Position numbers and translations under genes: made by a program
Shown here: positions 9,281 through 20,229 of the stretch, piece after piece
How positions within the stretch are numbered: the stretch's first letter is position 1
How the letters are laid out: the number at the start of each line of letters is the position of its first letter
Origin: Vibrio nereis NBRC 15637
Lineage (GTDB): Bacteria; Pseudomonadota; Gammaproteobacteria; Enterobacterales; Vibrionaceae
Length of the DNA stretch: 64,000 bases
Direction: 5' to 3'
Assembly: GCF_001591105.1 (NCBI RefSeq)
Contig: NZ_BCUD01000014.1
Location: 1 to 64,000 of the forward strand
Notes under the pieces: model-generated
Databases searched by the model: none
Seen by the model: the letters and a program-made list of their open reading frames with translations, nothing else
Told to the model about the DNA's origin: nothing

Positions 9281-10459
9281 TTACAGAAAACTTTTAACAA
9301 GCATAACAATGTAATCCCACAGACGGCTAAATAGGCTGCCTTGTTCTACATCTTCCAGAGCAAGAAGCGGGTATTCAGCAATGTCTGAGTCTTCTAGTTG
9401 GTAGTATAGTTTACCAACCACGTCACCTTTCATAATTGGGGCTTTAAGCTCTTTTTCAAGAACAAAGCTCGCTTTCAGGTTTTTTGCCTGGCCGCGAGGA
9501 AGAGTGACATAAGTATCTTGATCTAGACCAAGTGCAACGGTGTCTTTGTCGCCCATCCAGATTTTTTCTTCAACAAACGTTTCGCCAGCTTTGTGAGGAG
9601 CGATTGTTTCGAAGAAACGGAAACCATAGCTAAGTAGCTTTTTGCTTTCTGACTTACGAGCATTTTGGTTTTTTGTACCCATGACAACAGCAACAAGGCG
9701 CATTTTACCTTCTGTTGCTGAGCTCACTAGGCTGTAACCTGCATTGCTGGTATGGCCGGTTTTAATGCCGTCCACGTTCATGCTTTTATCCCAAAGCAGA
9801 CCGTTTCGGTTGTATTGGGTAATGCCGTTGTAAGTGTATTTCTTTTCCGAGTAAATGCGGTACTCGTCTGGTACGTCTTTAATCAGCGCGCTACCTAGAA
9901 GAGCCATATCGTATGGTGTTGAGTATAGATTTGGGTCATCTAGGCCGTGAACGTTGGCGAAGTGCGTATTTTCCATACCAATCGTATCGGCCCATGCGTT
10001 CATCAGGTCAACAAAGGCATCTTCAGAGCCAGCAATATGTTCTGCCATCGCAACACAAGCATCGTTACCAGACTGAATGATGATGCCTCGGTTTAAGTCT
10101 TCAACTTTTACCGTTGTACCGACTTCGATGAACATCTTTGATGAATCTGGGAAGTTTTTAGCCCATGCGTTTTTGCTGATGGTGACGTCATCTTGCAATG
10201 AGATATTGCCACGCTCTAGCTCTTGACCAACCACATAACTGGTCATCATTTTGGTCAAGCTTGCAGGAGAAAGCTGAGTGTGCATCTCTTTCTCGGCTAA
10301 CACTTTGCCTGAATGGTAATCCATTAGAACGTAGCCTTTCGCCGCGATCATTGGTGCATCAGGAACAACAATAGGCGTTGCAAAAGTAGGGGATGCGAAA
10401 GTTGCGGAAAGCGCAATAGAAGACGCAAGAACGGAATTAATGAGCGTTGTTTTTTTCAT
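9281..10459 (-). CDS. dacA: D-alanyl-D-alanine carboxypeptidase (PBP5/6 type)
   Basis: 392-residue periplasmic enzyme that trims the terminal D-Ala from peptidoglycan pentapeptides. A signal peptide spans about 1-27. The three penicillin-binding motifs are S67-LT-K70, S130-G-N132 and K233-T-G235. The C-terminal beta domain (PBP5_C) ends in an amphipathic helix (LWDYIVMLVKSFL) that anchors the protein to the outer face of the inner membrane. It lies downstream of rlpA in the shape cluster but has an 89-base gap and may have its own promoter. Confidence 0.97.
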   Translation of the reverse strand: MKKTTLINSVLASSIALSATFASPTFATPIVVPDAPMIAAKGYVLMDYHSGKVLAEKEMHTQLSPASLTKMMTSYVVGQELERGNISLQDDVTISKNAWAKNFPDSSKMFIEVGTTVKVEDLNRGIIIQSGNDACVAMAEHIAGSEDAFVDLMNAWADTIGMENTHFANVHGLDDPNLYSTPYDMALLGSALIKDVPDEYRIYSEKKYTYNGITQYNRNGLLWDKSMNVDGIKTGHTSNAGYSLVSSATEGKMRLVAVVMGTKNQNARKSESKKLLSYGFRFFETIAPHKAGETFVEEKIWMGDKDTVALGLDQDTYVTLPRGQAKNLKASFVLEKELKAPIMKGDVVGKLYYQLEDSDIAEYPLLALEDVEQGSLFSRLWDYIVMLVKSFL

Positions 10460-10548
10460 ATTGACTACAAGTTTATCTCTAACTGTCCATATCTTAACAG
10501 AATCAATTCTCTAAGACACTGCCAGTGCAGTGACCAGGATGGATGACG

Positions 10549-11331
10549 CTATAATGATTTAATAAATGCACTCGAATGACCGAGCGCCTTAACTTGTTCT
10601 AGTGCTTTTTGAGTGAGCATATAATCGGTAAAAGGTCCTAAAAATACTCGATGAAGACTTTTTTCTGACCCGACATAACTGTCTACTTCAAGCCTTTGAC
10701 CTAAGTCTTCAGCTAAAGTTCGTACTCGACCTTCATGTTGTGATGAAGCGACTTGAACAACGTATTTGGGTAAGGCTTTTTGTTTTCTTGGATCGGTGGG
10801 TTGATCCATGGTGATGACTTTGATGGATACCTTGGCTGTGCCAGTGCGAATAACATCCAACTTAGCAGCAGCGGCGTAGCTTAAATCAATAATTCGTCCT
10901 TCATGGAAGGGGCCGCGATCATTGACTCTAACGATGACTTTTTTGCCATTACCTTTATTGGTGACTTCCACATAGCTCGGTAGCGGTAATGTTTTGTGCG
11001 CTGCAGACATAGAGTACATGTCGTAGACTTCACCATTGGAAGTTAGGTGACCATGAAACTTTTTACCGTACCAAGAAGCATAGCCTTCTTGAGTAAACCC
11101 CTTAGGCTCTTGGACGATTTTGTAGCTTTGACCGCGAAGGTTGTAGTTTTTGTTGCCACCTAAACTATAGGGTTCATATTGAGGATGTGCATCTTCAATA
11201 TGATCTACAGAGATGGGGCTGTCCGGTGCAAGGTCATCATCGATAGAATAACGCTTTGAAGGCGAAGATGAGCAGCCTGCTAATAGTACGCTCGCACAGG
11301 CAAGTGTTAGAAGGTAATTGTTTTTCATCAT
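10549..11331 (-). CDS. rlpA: RlpA-type septal lipoprotein with SPOR domain
   Basis: 260-residue outer-membrane lipoprotein. The lipobox LLAGC puts the lipidated cysteine at residue 20. A double-psi beta-barrel (about 82-172, with GYASWYG and RVNDRGPF) is the lytic-transglycosylase-like domain; a C-terminal SPOR domain (about 187-260) binds denuded septal glycan. In Pseudomonas aeruginosa RlpA cleaves such glycans, while in E. coli no activity is known, so catalysis here is an inference. The ATG overlaps the rodA stop (TAATG). Confidence 0.95.
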   Translation of the reverse strand: MMKNNYLLTLACASVLLAGCSSSPSKRYSIDDDLAPDSPISVDHIEDAHPQYEPYSLGGNKNYNLRGQSYKIVQEPKGFTQEGYASWYGKKFHGHLTSNGEVYDMYSMSAAHKTLPLPSYVEVTNKGNGKKVIVRVNDRGPFHEGRIIDLSYAAAAKLDVIRTGTAKVSIKVITMDQPTDPRKQKALPKYVVQVASSQHEGRVRTLAEDLGQRLEVDSYVGSEKSLHRVFLGPFTDYMLTQKALEQVKALGHSSAFIKSL

Positions 11332-12452
11332 TATATTGCCTTAGAAAATGCTTTTCTATGAGTGTGGATAGACATCAGAATGCCAAAACCTGCCATTAGC
11401 GTCACCATGGAGGTGCCACCATAACTGATTAAAGGCAAAGGGACGCCCACAACGGGAAGAATGCCGCTAACCATACCGATATTTACAAAAACGTATACAA
11501 AGAAGCTGAGTACAATACTACCTGCCATCATGCGTCCGAAGGCCGTCTGAGCTTTACCTGCTAGGTATAAACCACGGCCGATTATAAATAAGTAAAGGCA
11601 CAGCAGCCCAAGAATACCGATAAGCCCCCATTCCTCAGAAATTACCGCGAAGATGAAGTCAGTATGACGCTCAGGCAAGAATTCAAGCTGTGACTGAGTG
11701 CCTTGTAGCCAGCCTTTACCTGAAATCCCCCCAGAGCCGATGGCTATTTTACTCTGAATAATATGGTAGCCCGCACCTAATGGGTCGGATTCAGGATTAA
11801 ATAGAGTACGAACTCGCACTTTTTGATATTCACGCATCAAGAAGAACCAAAGTACGGGTAAAAATGCCCCTAACGCACAGGCTGCGCCGAAAATGATTCT
11901 CCAACTGATACCGGATAAGAAAATAACAAAGATACCAGAAGCCGCGATCAGGATAGAGGTTCCGAGGTCTGGTTGCTTAGCAATCAGAATAGTTGGAACA
12001 AAGACCATGACCAAGGATAGCAGCAAAGTCTGTAGAGATGGTGGTAGTGAACGCTTACCAATATACCTTGCGATCATTAAAGGTACCGCGAGCTTTAAGA
12101 GCTCTGATGGCTGGAAGCGCACAAAACCAAGGTTTAGCCATCGTTGTGCCCCTTTAGAGGCTTCACCAAAAAAGAGCACACCCACAAGTAATACCACGCC
12201 CACGAAAAACATCAGCGGTGCTAAAGATTCATAGGTTCGGGGAGAAAACTGGGCAAGCAGCAGCATAACGCCAAGCGATAAGCCCATACGCATCGCTTGG
12301 CGATCCATCATTTCTAAACTTTGGCCACTGGCACTGTACATGACGACCAGCCCAAAGCCCATCAGAACCAAAATGCCTAAGAGCAGTGGTAGGTCGAGGT
12401 GAAAGCGTTCAAAAAGGGCACGGTTTTCCCCAGTTGCTGGATTTAAATCCAT
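11331..12452 (-). CDS. rodA: Rod-shape SEDS glycosyltransferase RodA
   Basis: 373-residue polytopic inner-membrane protein (about ten TM segments) that polymerises lipid II for cylindrical wall growth in complex with PBP2. Typical SEDS features are the [16 protein letters not shown] loop, the large periplasmic loop around [20 protein letters not shown] and the C-terminal [14 protein letters not shown] motif. It overlaps mrdA (PBP2) by one base, fixing its partner. Also called mrdB. Confidence 0.98.
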   Translation of the reverse strand: MDLNPATGENRALFERFHLDLPLLLGILVLMGFGLVVMYSASGQSLEMMDRQAMRMGLSLGVMLLLAQFSPRTYESLAPLMFFVGVVLLVGVLFFGEASKGAQRWLNLGFVRFQPSELLKLAVPLMIARYIGKRSLPPSLQTLLLSLVMVFVPTILIAKQPDLGTSILIAASGIFVIFLSGISWRIIFGAACALGAFLPVLWFFLMREYQKVRVRTLFNPESDPLGAGYHIIQSKIAIGSGGISGKGWLQGTQSQLEFLPERHTDFIFAVISEEWGLIGILGLLCLYLFIIGRGLYLAGKAQTAFGRMMAGSIVLSFFVYVFVNIGMVSGILPVVGVPLPLISYGGTSMVTLMAGFGILMSIHTHRKAFSKAI

Positions 12453-14335
12453 CAGTTATCCGCCTCTTTTTTATCTAGGATGACACGGTCAAAAATTTTA
12501 CGCACTACAGGAGCCCCTTGTGATGAGCCTCCACCAGCGTTTTCTAACACCATGGTGACGATAAGCTTTGGATCATCGGTAGGTGCAAAGCCAGTAAATA
12601 GTGCGTGGTCACGTAAGTGCTCTGCGATTTCATCCGCGTTGTATTTTTCATTTTCGCCAAGGCCAAAGACCTGTGCTGTCCCTGACTTACCTGCACTCAT
12701 GTATTCTGTTTTTACAAAAGCTCGACGTGCAGTGCCTTTTCTACCATGATTCACAAGACGCATGCCTTCAACGGCAATGTCCCAGTAGCGGTCTTGAACC
12801 CCAGTGATAGGAGGGTAAGTTTCGATTTCTGCCTCACGCTGGTTTTCGAAACCTTGTCCATTCTCTATGGTTGATCTCAATAAGTGGGGCGCGATTACTT
12901 CACCGCGATTGACCAACACAGAGGTCGCTTTGGCGATCTGCATTGGTGTTGCCGTCCAGTATCCCTGGCCAATCCCAACAGGGATGGTGTCACCTTGATA
13001 CCAAGGCGTGCGGTGCCTAGCCATTTTCCATTCGCGAGTTGGCATATTGGCTTTGCTTTCCTCGTGAATATCGATGCCAGTGTAATCACCAAAACCAAAC
13101 ATCATCATCCAACGCGAAATACGGTCAATGCCCATGTCGTAAGCCATCTGATAGAAGAAAGTGTCAACAGATTCTTCTATCGATTTCACGATATCCACTT
13201 TGCCATGCCCCCAACGACGCCAATCTCGAAATGGTTTGGTTCGTGAGTTTGGAATTCTCCAGTAGCCCGGATCATTGCGTGTGGTATTTGGAGTTATCAC
13301 GCCTTCCTGCAGTGCTGCCACTGCCATAAATGGTTTGATGGTTGAAGCGGGAGGGTAAATGCCCAGTGTTGCTCGGTTAACCAGAGGGCGATCCTTGTTA
13401 TTTAACAGCGCGCTGTATGCTTTACCAGAAATGCCATGCACAAATGGGTTAGGGTCGTAACTCGGGCTTGAAACCATTGCCAGTACACCGTTGTCTTTAG
13501 GGTCAAGTACCACTGCGCTACCGCGTCTATCATCAAGAAGCTGATGGACATAAAGCTGCAGATTGATGTCGAGGTTAAGTACGATGTCTTGCCCTGGGAT
13601 CGGTGGTACGTACTTTAGAGTACGAATAATACGACCACGGCTGTTCACTTCGACTTCTTGATAACCGGCTGTACCATGAAGCATATCTTCGTAGTAACGT
13701 TCGATACCTAGCTTGCCGATATCACGAGTAGCTTGATAATTGGAGTATTTCTCTTGTCGAATCAAGCGTTGTACGTCTCGATCATTGATACGAGAAACGT
13801 AACCAATAACGTGAGTGAGTACTTCGCTATATGGGTAGTGTCGCTTCAATGATGCGTTGACGGACACACCAGGGAACTTATGCTGATTAACTGAAAACTT
13901 GGCGACTTGCTCTTGAGTTAACTGACTTAATAGCGGTACAGACTTAAAGCGGCGCGTTTGCTTGCGCTCTTTATGAAATCGCTCGATTTTCTCTGGCTCA
14001 ATGGTCAGGATCTCTTGTAGACGAGCGATGGTTTCATCCATATCGTCTATTTTTTCGGGGGTGACGTCCAAGCTAAATACTGGACGGTTTTCAGCCAGCA
14101 AAACGCCATTTCGGTCGTAGATTAACCCGCGGTTCGGAGCAAGAGGGACGACTTTAATACGGTTATCATTGGAACGTGTTTTGTAATCCTGATACTGATT
14201 GATCTGGATGTTGTAGAGGTTGGTAACCAAGATTCCCATCATGGCTACGATGCCAATGAAAGCGACAATAGCACGATTCTTAAATAATCGTGCTTCTTCT
14301 TGATAGTCCCTGATTCGGGCACGCTTCCTTAACAT
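12452..14335 (-). CDS. mrdA: Penicillin-binding protein 2 (elongasome transpeptidase)
   Basis: 627-residue class B PBP that crosslinks peptidoglycan during elongation. A short cytoplasmic tail and one TM helix (about 21-42) precede the dimerisation/pedestal domain and the transpeptidase domain with S331-TI-K334 ([10 protein letters not shown]), S389-V-D391 and K550-S-G552. It is the partner of RodA, encoded immediately downstream with overlapping codons. rlmH ends six bases before its start. Confidence 0.98.
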   Translation of the reverse strand: MLRKRARIRDYQEEARLFKNRAIVAFIGIVAMMGILVTNLYNIQINQYQDYKTRSNDNRIKVVPLAPNRGLIYDRNGVLLAENRPVFSLDVTPEKIDDMDETIARLQEILTIEPEKIERFHKERKQTRRFKSVPLLSQLTQEQVAKFSVNQHKFPGVSVNASLKRHYPYSEVLTHVIGYVSRINDRDVQRLIRQEKYSNYQATRDIGKLGIERYYEDMLHGTAGYQEVEVNSRGRIIRTLKYVPPIPGQDIVLNLDINLQLYVHQLLDDRRGSAVVLDPKDNGVLAMVSSPSYDPNPFVHGISGKAYSALLNNKDRPLVNRATLGIYPPASTIKPFMAVAALQEGVITPNTTRNDPGYWRIPNSRTKPFRDWRRWGHGKVDIVKSIEESVDTFFYQMAYDMGIDRISRWMMMFGFGDYTGIDIHEESKANMPTREWKMARHRTPWYQGDTIPVGIGQGYWTATPMQIAKATSVLVNRGEVIAPHLLRSTIENGQGFENQREAEIETYPPITGVQDRYWDIAVEGMRLVNHGRKGTARRAFVKTEYMSAGKSGTAQVFGLGENEKYNADEIAEHLRDHALFTGFAPTDDPKLIVTMVLENAGGGSSQGAPVVRKIFDRVILDKKEADN

Positions 14336-14341
14336 GAATCA

Positions 14342-14812
14342 TTATTCTCGGTGGTAAGGGTGGTTCGCAGTAATGCTCCACGCTCGGTATAAACTTTCTG
14401 CCATCACAATGCGGACTAATGGATGTGGTAGTGTCAACGCTGACAGAGACCAACTTTGGTCCGCTGCTGCTTTACAGGCTGGTGCTAATCCTTCTGGTCC
14501 GCCAATCAAAATTGATACATCACGACCATCTAGTTTCCAGCTTTCTAACTGCTCTGCAAGCTGTGGGGTGTCCCACTTTTTACCAGGGATGTCTAGGGTA
14601 ACAATTCGACTGCCCTTTGGCACGGCTGCGAGCATCGCTTCGCCTTCTTTTTGCAGAATTCTTGCAATATCGGCATTTTTTCCGCGTTTTCCGGCTGGAA
14701 TTTCAACAAGTTCTAAAGGCATATCATGAGGGAAGCGGCGACGGTATTCTTGAAAACCTTCTTCAACCCACTTTGGCATTTTTGTGCCAACAGCAATCAG
14801 TTGTATCTTCAT
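14342..14812 (-). CDS. rlmH: 23S rRNA pseudouridine-1915 N3-methyltransferase
   Basis: 156-residue SPOUT-class methyltransferase acting on helix 69 of 23S rRNA in assembled ribosomes. The C-terminal knot motifs LIGGPEGL and [15 protein letters not shown] are intact. Length matches the E. coli protein (155). It sits three bases after rsfS and six before mrdA in a tight operon. Confidence 0.97.
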   Translation of the reverse strand: MKIQLIAVGTKMPKWVEEGFQEYRRRFPHDMPLELVEIPAGKRGKNADIARILQKEGEAMLAAVPKGSRIVTLDIPGKKWDTPQLAEQLESWKLDGRDVSILIGGPEGLAPACKAAADQSWSLSALTLPHPLVRIVMAESLYRAWSITANHPYHRE

Positions 14813-14815
14813 GCA

Positions 14816-15133
14816 TTAGCCCCAAAGCTTTTCAAGTTGGTAAAGCTCTCTTTGCTCTTCTTGCATCACGTGTAGAATCGTCGTCCCCATATCGAGTACA
14901 ACCCACTCACCCTGTTCTTCACCATCAATGCCTAAAGGTTCAACGCCTGCTAATTTAGACTCTTTTGCAACATGGTCGGCGATGGAAGAGACGTGACGTT
15001 TTGACGTTCCCGTACAGACAATCATGTAGTCTGTAATGCTAGATTTCCCTTGAACATCAATCGTCATGATGTCCTGTGCTTTCATGTCATCGACCTTATC
15101 TACTAAAAAATCATTAAGCTCTTTAAGTTGCAA
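14816..15133 (-). CDS. rsfS: Ribosomal silencing factor RsfS
   Basis: 105-residue protein that binds L14 on the large subunit and blocks subunit joining in stationary phase or starvation. The family core [19 protein letters not shown] and [10 protein letters not shown] are present. The only start matching the family N-terminus is TTG (15133) behind GAGG, so it uses a non-ATG start. The gene in front in many relatives, nadD, is absent here (see findings). Confidence 0.95.
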   Translation of the reverse strand: MQLKELNDFLVDKVDDMKAQDIMTIDVQGKSSITDYMIVCTGTSKRHVSSIADHVAKESKLAGVEPLGIDGEEQGEWVVLDMGTTILHVMQEEQRELYQLEKLWG

Positions 15134-15192
15134 GGTGGTGTCCTCGTTGTTTCATCTGGTTCAAATTAAGGCGGCGAAGTATATCACGCTTT

Positions 15193-16206
15193 TCATAGCT
15201 TCACGTTAGGTTGACATATCTCAACACTTAACTGATGTAATAATGGCCAGCTCGATTGGTCGTACTGAGTTTTGGTCAAAATTTCCACTTTCGCTAGTAA
15301 CTGCACGAGCTGACGGAGTCGTACAGCAGGCAGCCGATTGAGTGCGGCAGAATAAAGTGGGCGCTTCGATTGCCAAATTTTGTAACGTTCAAACACTTGG
15401 CCCATAGGGGCGGTGTTTAGCATCTGTGACATTGCGAGCAGCTGGGAGAGTTCTTTCTGAATGGTTCTCGCGAGTATAACGACCTCGACCCCTTCGGCTT
15501 CCAGTTGGCGCATGATCCTTTGAGCACGGTTGGCTTTACCGGCAAGAAGGGCATCTACCCAGTGAAAGGCGGTAAAGTGGTTGTGTCGACTCAATGATTC
15601 TTCTAAGCGAATTAAATTCAGTTGCCCATCAGGATAGATTAGCGCCAGTTTCTCTAAGCTTTGTGTTAGGGCAAATAGGTTACCTTCATGCCATTGGGCT
15701 AACATTTGCACCGCTTCGGGATCTGGCTGCAGATTGAGAGCACGGCAACGAGCCTGAACAAATTGCGGCAATCTTTGAATATCGGGAGTTAGGCAGTTGA
15801 CCCAACAACCCTTGTTCGAAAGCGCTTTAAACCACTTTGCGTTCTCTTGGGCTTTGGTGAGCTTACTTCCAACCAAAACAAGAATGATGTCATCGTGCAA
15901 GAGTTCTGAAATGGCCAGCAACTCTTTGGCGATAGCCGCGTTGACGCCTGTTTCTGGGAGCTCTAATTCAATCAGTTGACGAGCGGAGAAAAGACTCATT
16001 GCTTGGCAACAGTCGTAAACGACATTCCAATCAAAAGAAGAGTCTATAGAGAAGCGATGTCGCTCTTCAAAGCCTTGGGTAAAGGCTGCTTTTTGGATGG
16101 CTTGACGAGACTCTTGCAAAAGCAAAGGCTCGTTACCAAAAATAAGATAAGTAGGCTGGAGCTGCTTATTGAGCTGCTCCGCTAATCTGTCAGCGAAAAT
16201 GCGCAT
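15193..16206 (-). CDS. holA: DNA polymerase III delta subunit
   Basis: 337-residue clamp-loader subunit that opens the beta sliding clamp. It shows the N-terminal AAA+-like fold (TYLIFGNEPLLLQES), the beta-clamp interaction region around SLFSARQLIELELP and the C-terminal collar (about 210-337). Length is close to E. coli delta (343). It follows lptE by nine bases in the order leuS-lptE-holA typical of enterobacteria and vibrios. Confidence 0.95.
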   Translation of the reverse strand: MRIFADRLAEQLNKQLQPTYLIFGNEPLLLQESRQAIQKAAFTQGFEERHRFSIDSSFDWNVVYDCCQAMSLFSARQLIELELPETGVNAAIAKELLAISELLHDDIILVLVGSKLTKAQENAKWFKALSNKGCWVNCLTPDIQRLPQFVQARCRALNLQPDPEAVQMLAQWHEGNLFALTQSLEKLALIYPDGQLNLIRLEESLSRHNHFTAFHWVDALLAGKANRAQRIMRQLEAEGVEVVILARTIQKELSQLLAMSQMLNTAPMGQVFERYKIWQSKRPLYSAALNRLPAVRLRQLVQLLAKVEILTKTQYDQSSWPLLHQLSVEICQPNVKL

Positions 16207-16215
16207 TGTGGCCTC

Positions 16216-16848
16216 TTATTGAGCGGATACGGCTTGTTTGTCGCTGGTGTCGTTATCGGTATTGAAGGTGTTAATTTGATAAGTATTATCTTCAGTATCG
16301 AGAGCATTCGGTGTTTGTGTGTTTTGCTCTAAATCCGCTTTTAGACGAGCCATCTGACGGATGATTTGCGTTGCTGCAAGCTTGCGCATTTCATCTTCAA
16401 TCATTTCACGTTCAACCGATTTAGCCAGAGCGCTGAGTGGGTTATCTAGATAGCTACGCGTCACGCTGGTAGAGAAAGTCTTTGCGCCCACTTCTGGTGC
16501 TGTCACACGGTATGAGGCGTTAAACGTGATCTCTTTTTCTGCGGCACGTGTGTTTTGATAAAGAGATAATGTCCTTTCACTGACGCTTTCGCTGATCAGG
16601 TGCAGGTTAGGTACATTTTCCGCCGGAGGTACGATGTTTATCTCGGTCAGACGAAGCTGACCTTTCATCATTCTGGTGAACGTGCTGTAGGAATCGTAGC
16701 TGGTTAGAGAGAGTGTGTTAAGCTCTTCCGGAATAGAGTAATCGCCTCGAAGGTGGAAACCACATCCAGTGAGTAGACTAGCTGTGAGGATAGCCGCTGT
16801 GAGCTTGACAGAAGAAAGTGAAAACAGGCGTGATGCTCTACGAAACAT
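16216..16848 (-). CDS. lptE: LPS-assembly lipoprotein LptE
   Basis: 210-residue outer-membrane lipoprotein that plugs the LptD barrel and takes part in placing LPS in the outer leaflet. The lipobox LLTGC precedes GFHLRGDYSIPEELNTL, the family signature. The C-terminal ~35 residues are Asp/Asn/Thr-rich and low in complexity. It was formerly rlpB. It is separated from leuS by two hairpins, so it may be transcribed partly on its own. Confidence 0.93.
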   Translation of the reverse strand: MFRRASRLFSLSSVKLTAAILTASLLTGCGFHLRGDYSIPEELNTLSLTSYDSYSTFTRMMKGQLRLTEINIVPPAENVPNLHLISESVSERTLSLYQNTRAAEKEITFNASYRVTAPEVGAKTFSTSVTRSYLDNPLSALAKSVEREMIEDEMRKLAATQIIRQMARLKADLEQNTQTPNALDTEDNTYQINTFNTDNDTSDKQAVSAQ

Positions 16849-16877
16849 AGACTAATGACTCTCAATTATTGGAATAC

Positions 16878-16918
16878 TTATCTTAACACTTTATGAAATG
16901 TGTAAAGCGTTAAGATAA
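16878..16918. repeat. Long near-perfect inverted repeat between leuS and lptE
   Basis: The 16-base arm 16878-16893 (TTATCTTAACACTTTA) pairs with 16903-16918 at 15 of 16 positions around a 9-base loop. It lies directly after the leuS terminator hairpin and just upstream of lptE on the minus strand. It could be a second terminator, an mRNA stability element or an operator; sequence alone does not decide. Confidence 0.75.
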
Positions 16919-16948
16919 ATAAAGCAGGGCGCATTCACACCCTGCTTA
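16919..16948 (-). terminator. Hairpin terminator after leuS
   Basis: AAGCAGGG (16922-16929) pairs with CCCTGCTT (16940-16947); on the minus strand the stem runs into TATTTAT, a modest T-run. It is the first of two tandem hairpins before lptE. Confidence 0.65.
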
Positions 16949-16966
16949 AGACTTCGTTGAACCCGA

Positions 16967-19540
16967 TTAGTTCGCAACGATGTTTAGAAGTTTACCTGGT
17001 ACGTAAATCACTTTACGAATGGTTTTGCCTTCGGTGAACTTAGTAACGTTCCCATCATTTAGGCCAAGCTCTTCAACTTGCTCTTTGCTTGCATCTGCTG
17101 CAACCGTCAGTTTTGCGCGTAGCTTACCGTTTACTTGAACAACGATCAGTTTTTCGTCTTCAACCAGCGCTTTCTCATCAAATGCTGGCCATGCCGCGTT
17201 GTCGATGTCTGACTCACCTAGCGCAGTCCATAACTCGTATGAGATGTGCGGAGTGATAGGGTAAAGCATGACAACGATCGCTTTCAGTGCTTCGTCAAGG
17301 ATTGCACGATCTTGTGCTGATTCTTGAGGCGCCTTCGCGAGCTTGTTCATCAGTTCCATGATCGCTGCGATTGCGGTGTTGAACGTTTGACGACGAGCGA
17401 TATCATCCGTTACTTTGGCGATAGTTTTGTGAACGTCACGACGAAGTGCTTTTTGGTCACCAGTTAGTGCTGCTGCATCTACTGCTTCTGCTGCACCTTT
17501 TAATGTGTGCTCGTTAACCAGCTTCCAAACACGTTTCAGGAAGCGGTTTGCACCTTCTACACCAGACTCTTGCCATTCAAGTGTCATGTCTGCTGGAGAC
17601 GCGAACATCATGAACAGGCGTACTGTGTCAGCGCCGTACTTGTCTACCATTTCTTGTGGGTCGATACCGTTGTTCTTCGACTTAGACATCTTGATCATGC
17701 CTGAGTGCTCAACGTTGCGGCCTTGGTTATCGACTGCTTTCTCGATGCGACCTTTACCGTCACGTTCGATTGTCACGTCAGTAGGCGCAACCCACTCTTT
17801 GGTGCCTTTTTCGTTCGTGTGGTAGAACGCATCCGCTAACACCATGCCTTGACATAGTAGCTGTTTGAACGGCTCGTCAGATGTTACGTAGCCCGCATCG
17901 CGAAGCAGTTTGTGGAAGAAGCGAGAGTACAGTAGGTGCATACAAGCGTGCTCGATACCACCGATGTACTGGTCTACTGGTAGCCAGTAGTTTGCTTTTT
18001 CTGGATCTAGGATGTCGTCTGCTTGCGGTGAACAGTAACGCGCGTAGTACCAAGAAGATTCCATGAACGTATCGAACGTATCTGTCTCACGTAGAGCAGG
18101 TTCGCCGTTGAATGTGGTCTTCGCCCATTCTTTATCTGCTTTGATTGGGCTGGTTACGCCGTCCATTACCACGTCTTCTGGAAGAATCACTGGTAGTTGG
18201 TCAGCAGGTACTGGGTGAACTTCACCGTCTTCAGTCGTTACCATTGGGATTGGTGCGCCCCAGTAACGTTGACGAGATACACCCCAGTCGCGTAGACGGA
18301 AGTTTACAGTCTTAGTGCCTTTGCCTTCTGCTTCTAGCTTCGCTGCAATTGCATCGAACGCCGCTTGGAATTCTAGGCCGTCGAACTCACCTGAATCGAA
18401 CAGTACACCTTTCTCTGTGTATGCTGCTTCAGAGATGTCTAGCTCGCTGCCATCAGCAGGCTTGATAACTGGCACTATGTCTAGGCCGTACTTCGTTGCG
18501 AACTCGTAGTCACGTTGGTCGTGTGCAGGTACTGCCATTACCGCGCCTGTACCGTAGTCCATCAATACGAAGTTTGCTACGTATACTGGTACTTCACGGC
18601 CGTTCAATGGATGAATAGCAGTAAGGCCAGTTGCCATACCTTTTTTCTCCATTGTTGCTAGCTCTGCTTCTGCAACCTTGTTGTTCTTACAGTCTTCGAT
18701 GAACGCCGCAAGCTCTGGGTTGTTCTCCGCTGCTAATGCGGCAAGAGGGTGACCCGCTGCGATACCTACGTAAGTCACACCCATTAGCGTGTCTGGACGC
18801 GTGGTGTAAACTTCTAGGTCTTGCTGGCCTTTTACTTCGAACTTAAGCTCAACGCCTTCAGAGCGGCCGATCCAGTTGCGCTGCATGGTTTTTACCATTT
18901 CAGGCCAGCCGTCTAGGTTGTCTAGGTCGTCTAGTAGTTCTTGCGCGTATTCAGTGATCTTGATGAACCACTGAGGGATCTCTTTTTGCTCTACAGGCGT
19001 ATCACAACGCCAGCAACAACCGTCTTCAACCTGTTCGTTTGCTAGAACAGTTTGGTCGTTTGGACACCAGTTAACAGAAGATGTCTTTTTGTAAACCAAG
19101 CCTTTTTCATACAGCTTAGTGAAGAATTCTTGTTCCCAGCGGTAGTACTCAGGCGTACAAGTTGCGAACTCACGGTTCCAGTCGTAACCAAAGCCTAGAA
19201 GTTTAAGCTGGTTCTTCATGTATTCGATGTTTTCGTAAGTCCAAGGTGCTGGCGCAGTTTTGTTTTTTACTGCTGCGTTTTCTGCAGGTAGACCGAACGC
19301 ATCCCAACCTATTGGTTGCATCACGTTTTTGCCTTGTAGGCGTTGGAAACGAGATACTACGTCACCGATGGTGTAGTTACGCACGTGACCCATGTGCAGT
19401 CGACCACTTGGGTATGGGAACATAGATAGACAGTAGAATTTTTCTTTATTTGGGTCTTCACTTACAACAAAGGTTTTGTTGTCGTCCCAGTGCTTTTGAA
19501 CTTTCTGTTCAATGTCTTGTGGGTTGTATTGTTCTTGCAT
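16967..19540 (-). CDS. leuS: Leucyl-tRNA synthetase
   Basis: 857-residue class I aminoacyl-tRNA synthetase. The HIGH motif appears as HMGH in [13 protein letters not shown], and KMSKS is exact in [16 protein letters not shown]1 editing domain (about 220-420) removes mischarged amino acids, with TTRPDTLMG and the aspartate-containing AVPAHDQRD. Zinc-ligand cysteines occur in VNWCPNDQT and CCWRCD. Length is as expected. No T-box or leader peptide was noticed upstream. Confidence 0.98.
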   Translation of the reverse strand: MQEQYNPQDIEQKVQKHWDDNKTFVVSEDPNKEKFYCLSMFPYPSGRLHMGHVRNYTIGDVVSRFQRLQGKNVMQPIGWDAFGLPAENAAVKNKTAPAPWTYENIEYMKNQLKLLGFGYDWNREFATCTPEYYRWEQEFFTKLYEKGLVYKKTSSVNWCPNDQTVLANEQVEDGCCWRCDTPVEQKEIPQWFIKITEYAQELLDDLDNLDGWPEMVKTMQRNWIGRSEGVELKFEVKGQQDLEVYTTRPDTLMGVTYVGIAAGHPLAALAAENNPELAAFIEDCKNNKVAEAELATMEKKGMATGLTAIHPLNGREVPVYVANFVLMDYGTGAVMAVPAHDQRDYEFATKYGLDIVPVIKPADGSELDISEAAYTEKGVLFDSGEFDGLEFQAAFDAIAAKLEAEGKGTKTVNFRLRDWGVSRQRYWGAPIPMVTTEDGEVHPVPADQLPVILPEDVVMDGVTSPIKADKEWAKTTFNGEPALRETDTFDTFMESSWYYARYCSPQADDILDPEKANYWLPVDQYIGGIEHACMHLLYSRFFHKLLRDAGYVTSDEPFKQLLCQGMVLADAFYHTNEKGTKEWVAPTDVTIERDGKGRIEKAVDNQGRNVEHSGMIKMSKSKNNGIDPQEMVDKYGADTVRLFMMFASPADMTLEWQESGVEGANRFLKRVWKLVNEHTLKGAAEAVDAAALTGDQKALRRDVHKTIAKVTDDIARRQTFNTAIAAIMELMNKLAKAPQESAQDRAILDEALKAIVVMLYPITPHISYELWTALGESDIDNAAWPAFDEKALVEDEKLIVVQVNGKLRAKLTVAADASKEQVEELGLNDGNVTKFTEGKTIRKVIYVPGKLLNIVAN

Positions 19541-19671
19541 CGATGATATCCGGTTATCTTGGAATTTGTGAGTTCGGTTAGAACAGACATTAATAGATCG
19601 TCATAGAATACCTAAAGGAGAGAGGTACAACAATAGCCTACACTCTTCAAATCTTAGTAAGGAGGGTAACT

Positions 19672-20142
19672 ATGCCTAAACGTAAAGAAGGTTATGAGGA
19701 AATGTTTGAGGACGTGGTTGATACACTCAAACATAGTCCGGAAGAAGTTAACCGCGTTTTAGAAACATCTGGTAAGGTTGTTGGAGCTGCCAATGATTTA
19801 ACCAAAGATGAGATAGCGCTGGTTTCCGCTTACGTTAAATCGGATTTAAAAGAGTTTGCCGAGAACTATGAAGAGTCGAAAAGCGGCCCTTTCTATCTTA
19901 TGGTTGCTGATTCCATTTGGCAGGGTTTACTGGAAATTACCGACCGCACGAAGGTGGAGTGGGTGGAGCTTTTTGAAGATCTTGAGCACCAAGGGTTATA
20001 CCAGGCGGGAGAAGTGATTGGACTCGGGGTATTAGTCTGTGACCAATGTGGTCATAAAACCGAATATAACCATCCGACTGTTATTATTCCTTGCACTAAA
20101 TGCGGCTGTACAGGTTTTAGCCGACAATCGCTCAAGCCATAA
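19672..20142 (+). CDS. YbeL-like zinc-ribbon protein (DUF1451)
   Basis: 156-residue cytosolic protein: a long alpha-helical N-terminal part with many charged residues, then a C-terminal zinc ribbon with two CxxC knuckles (VCDQCGHK and PCTKCGCTG). It matches the DUF1451/YbeL family, found beside leuS in E. coli as well; function is unknown. The strong AAGGAGG site six bases upstream of the ATG suggests good expression. It is divergent from leuS and ends in its own terminator. Confidence 0.88.
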   Translation: MPKRKEGYEEMFEDVVDTLKHSPEEVNRVLETSGKVVGAANDLTKDEIALVSAYVKSDLKEFAENYEESKSGPFYLMVADSIWQGLLEITDRTKVEWVELFEDLEHQGLYQAGEVIGLGVLVCDQCGHKTEYNHPTVIIPCTKCGCTGFSRQSLKP

Positions 20143-20180
20143 GTTATGTCTCAATGTACGCTGATGGTTTAAACAAATTG

Positions 20181-20219
20181 AAACACCCGATATCAGGATT
20201 TGGTATCGGGTGTTTTTAA
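20181..20219 (+). terminator. Terminator of the ybeL-like gene
   Basis: AAACACCCGATA (20181-20192) pairs perfectly with TATCGGGTGTTT (20204-20215), followed by TTAATTG. It lies between convergent genes and may also serve lnt. Confidence 0.88.
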
Positions 20220-20229
20220 TTGTCTCTAT

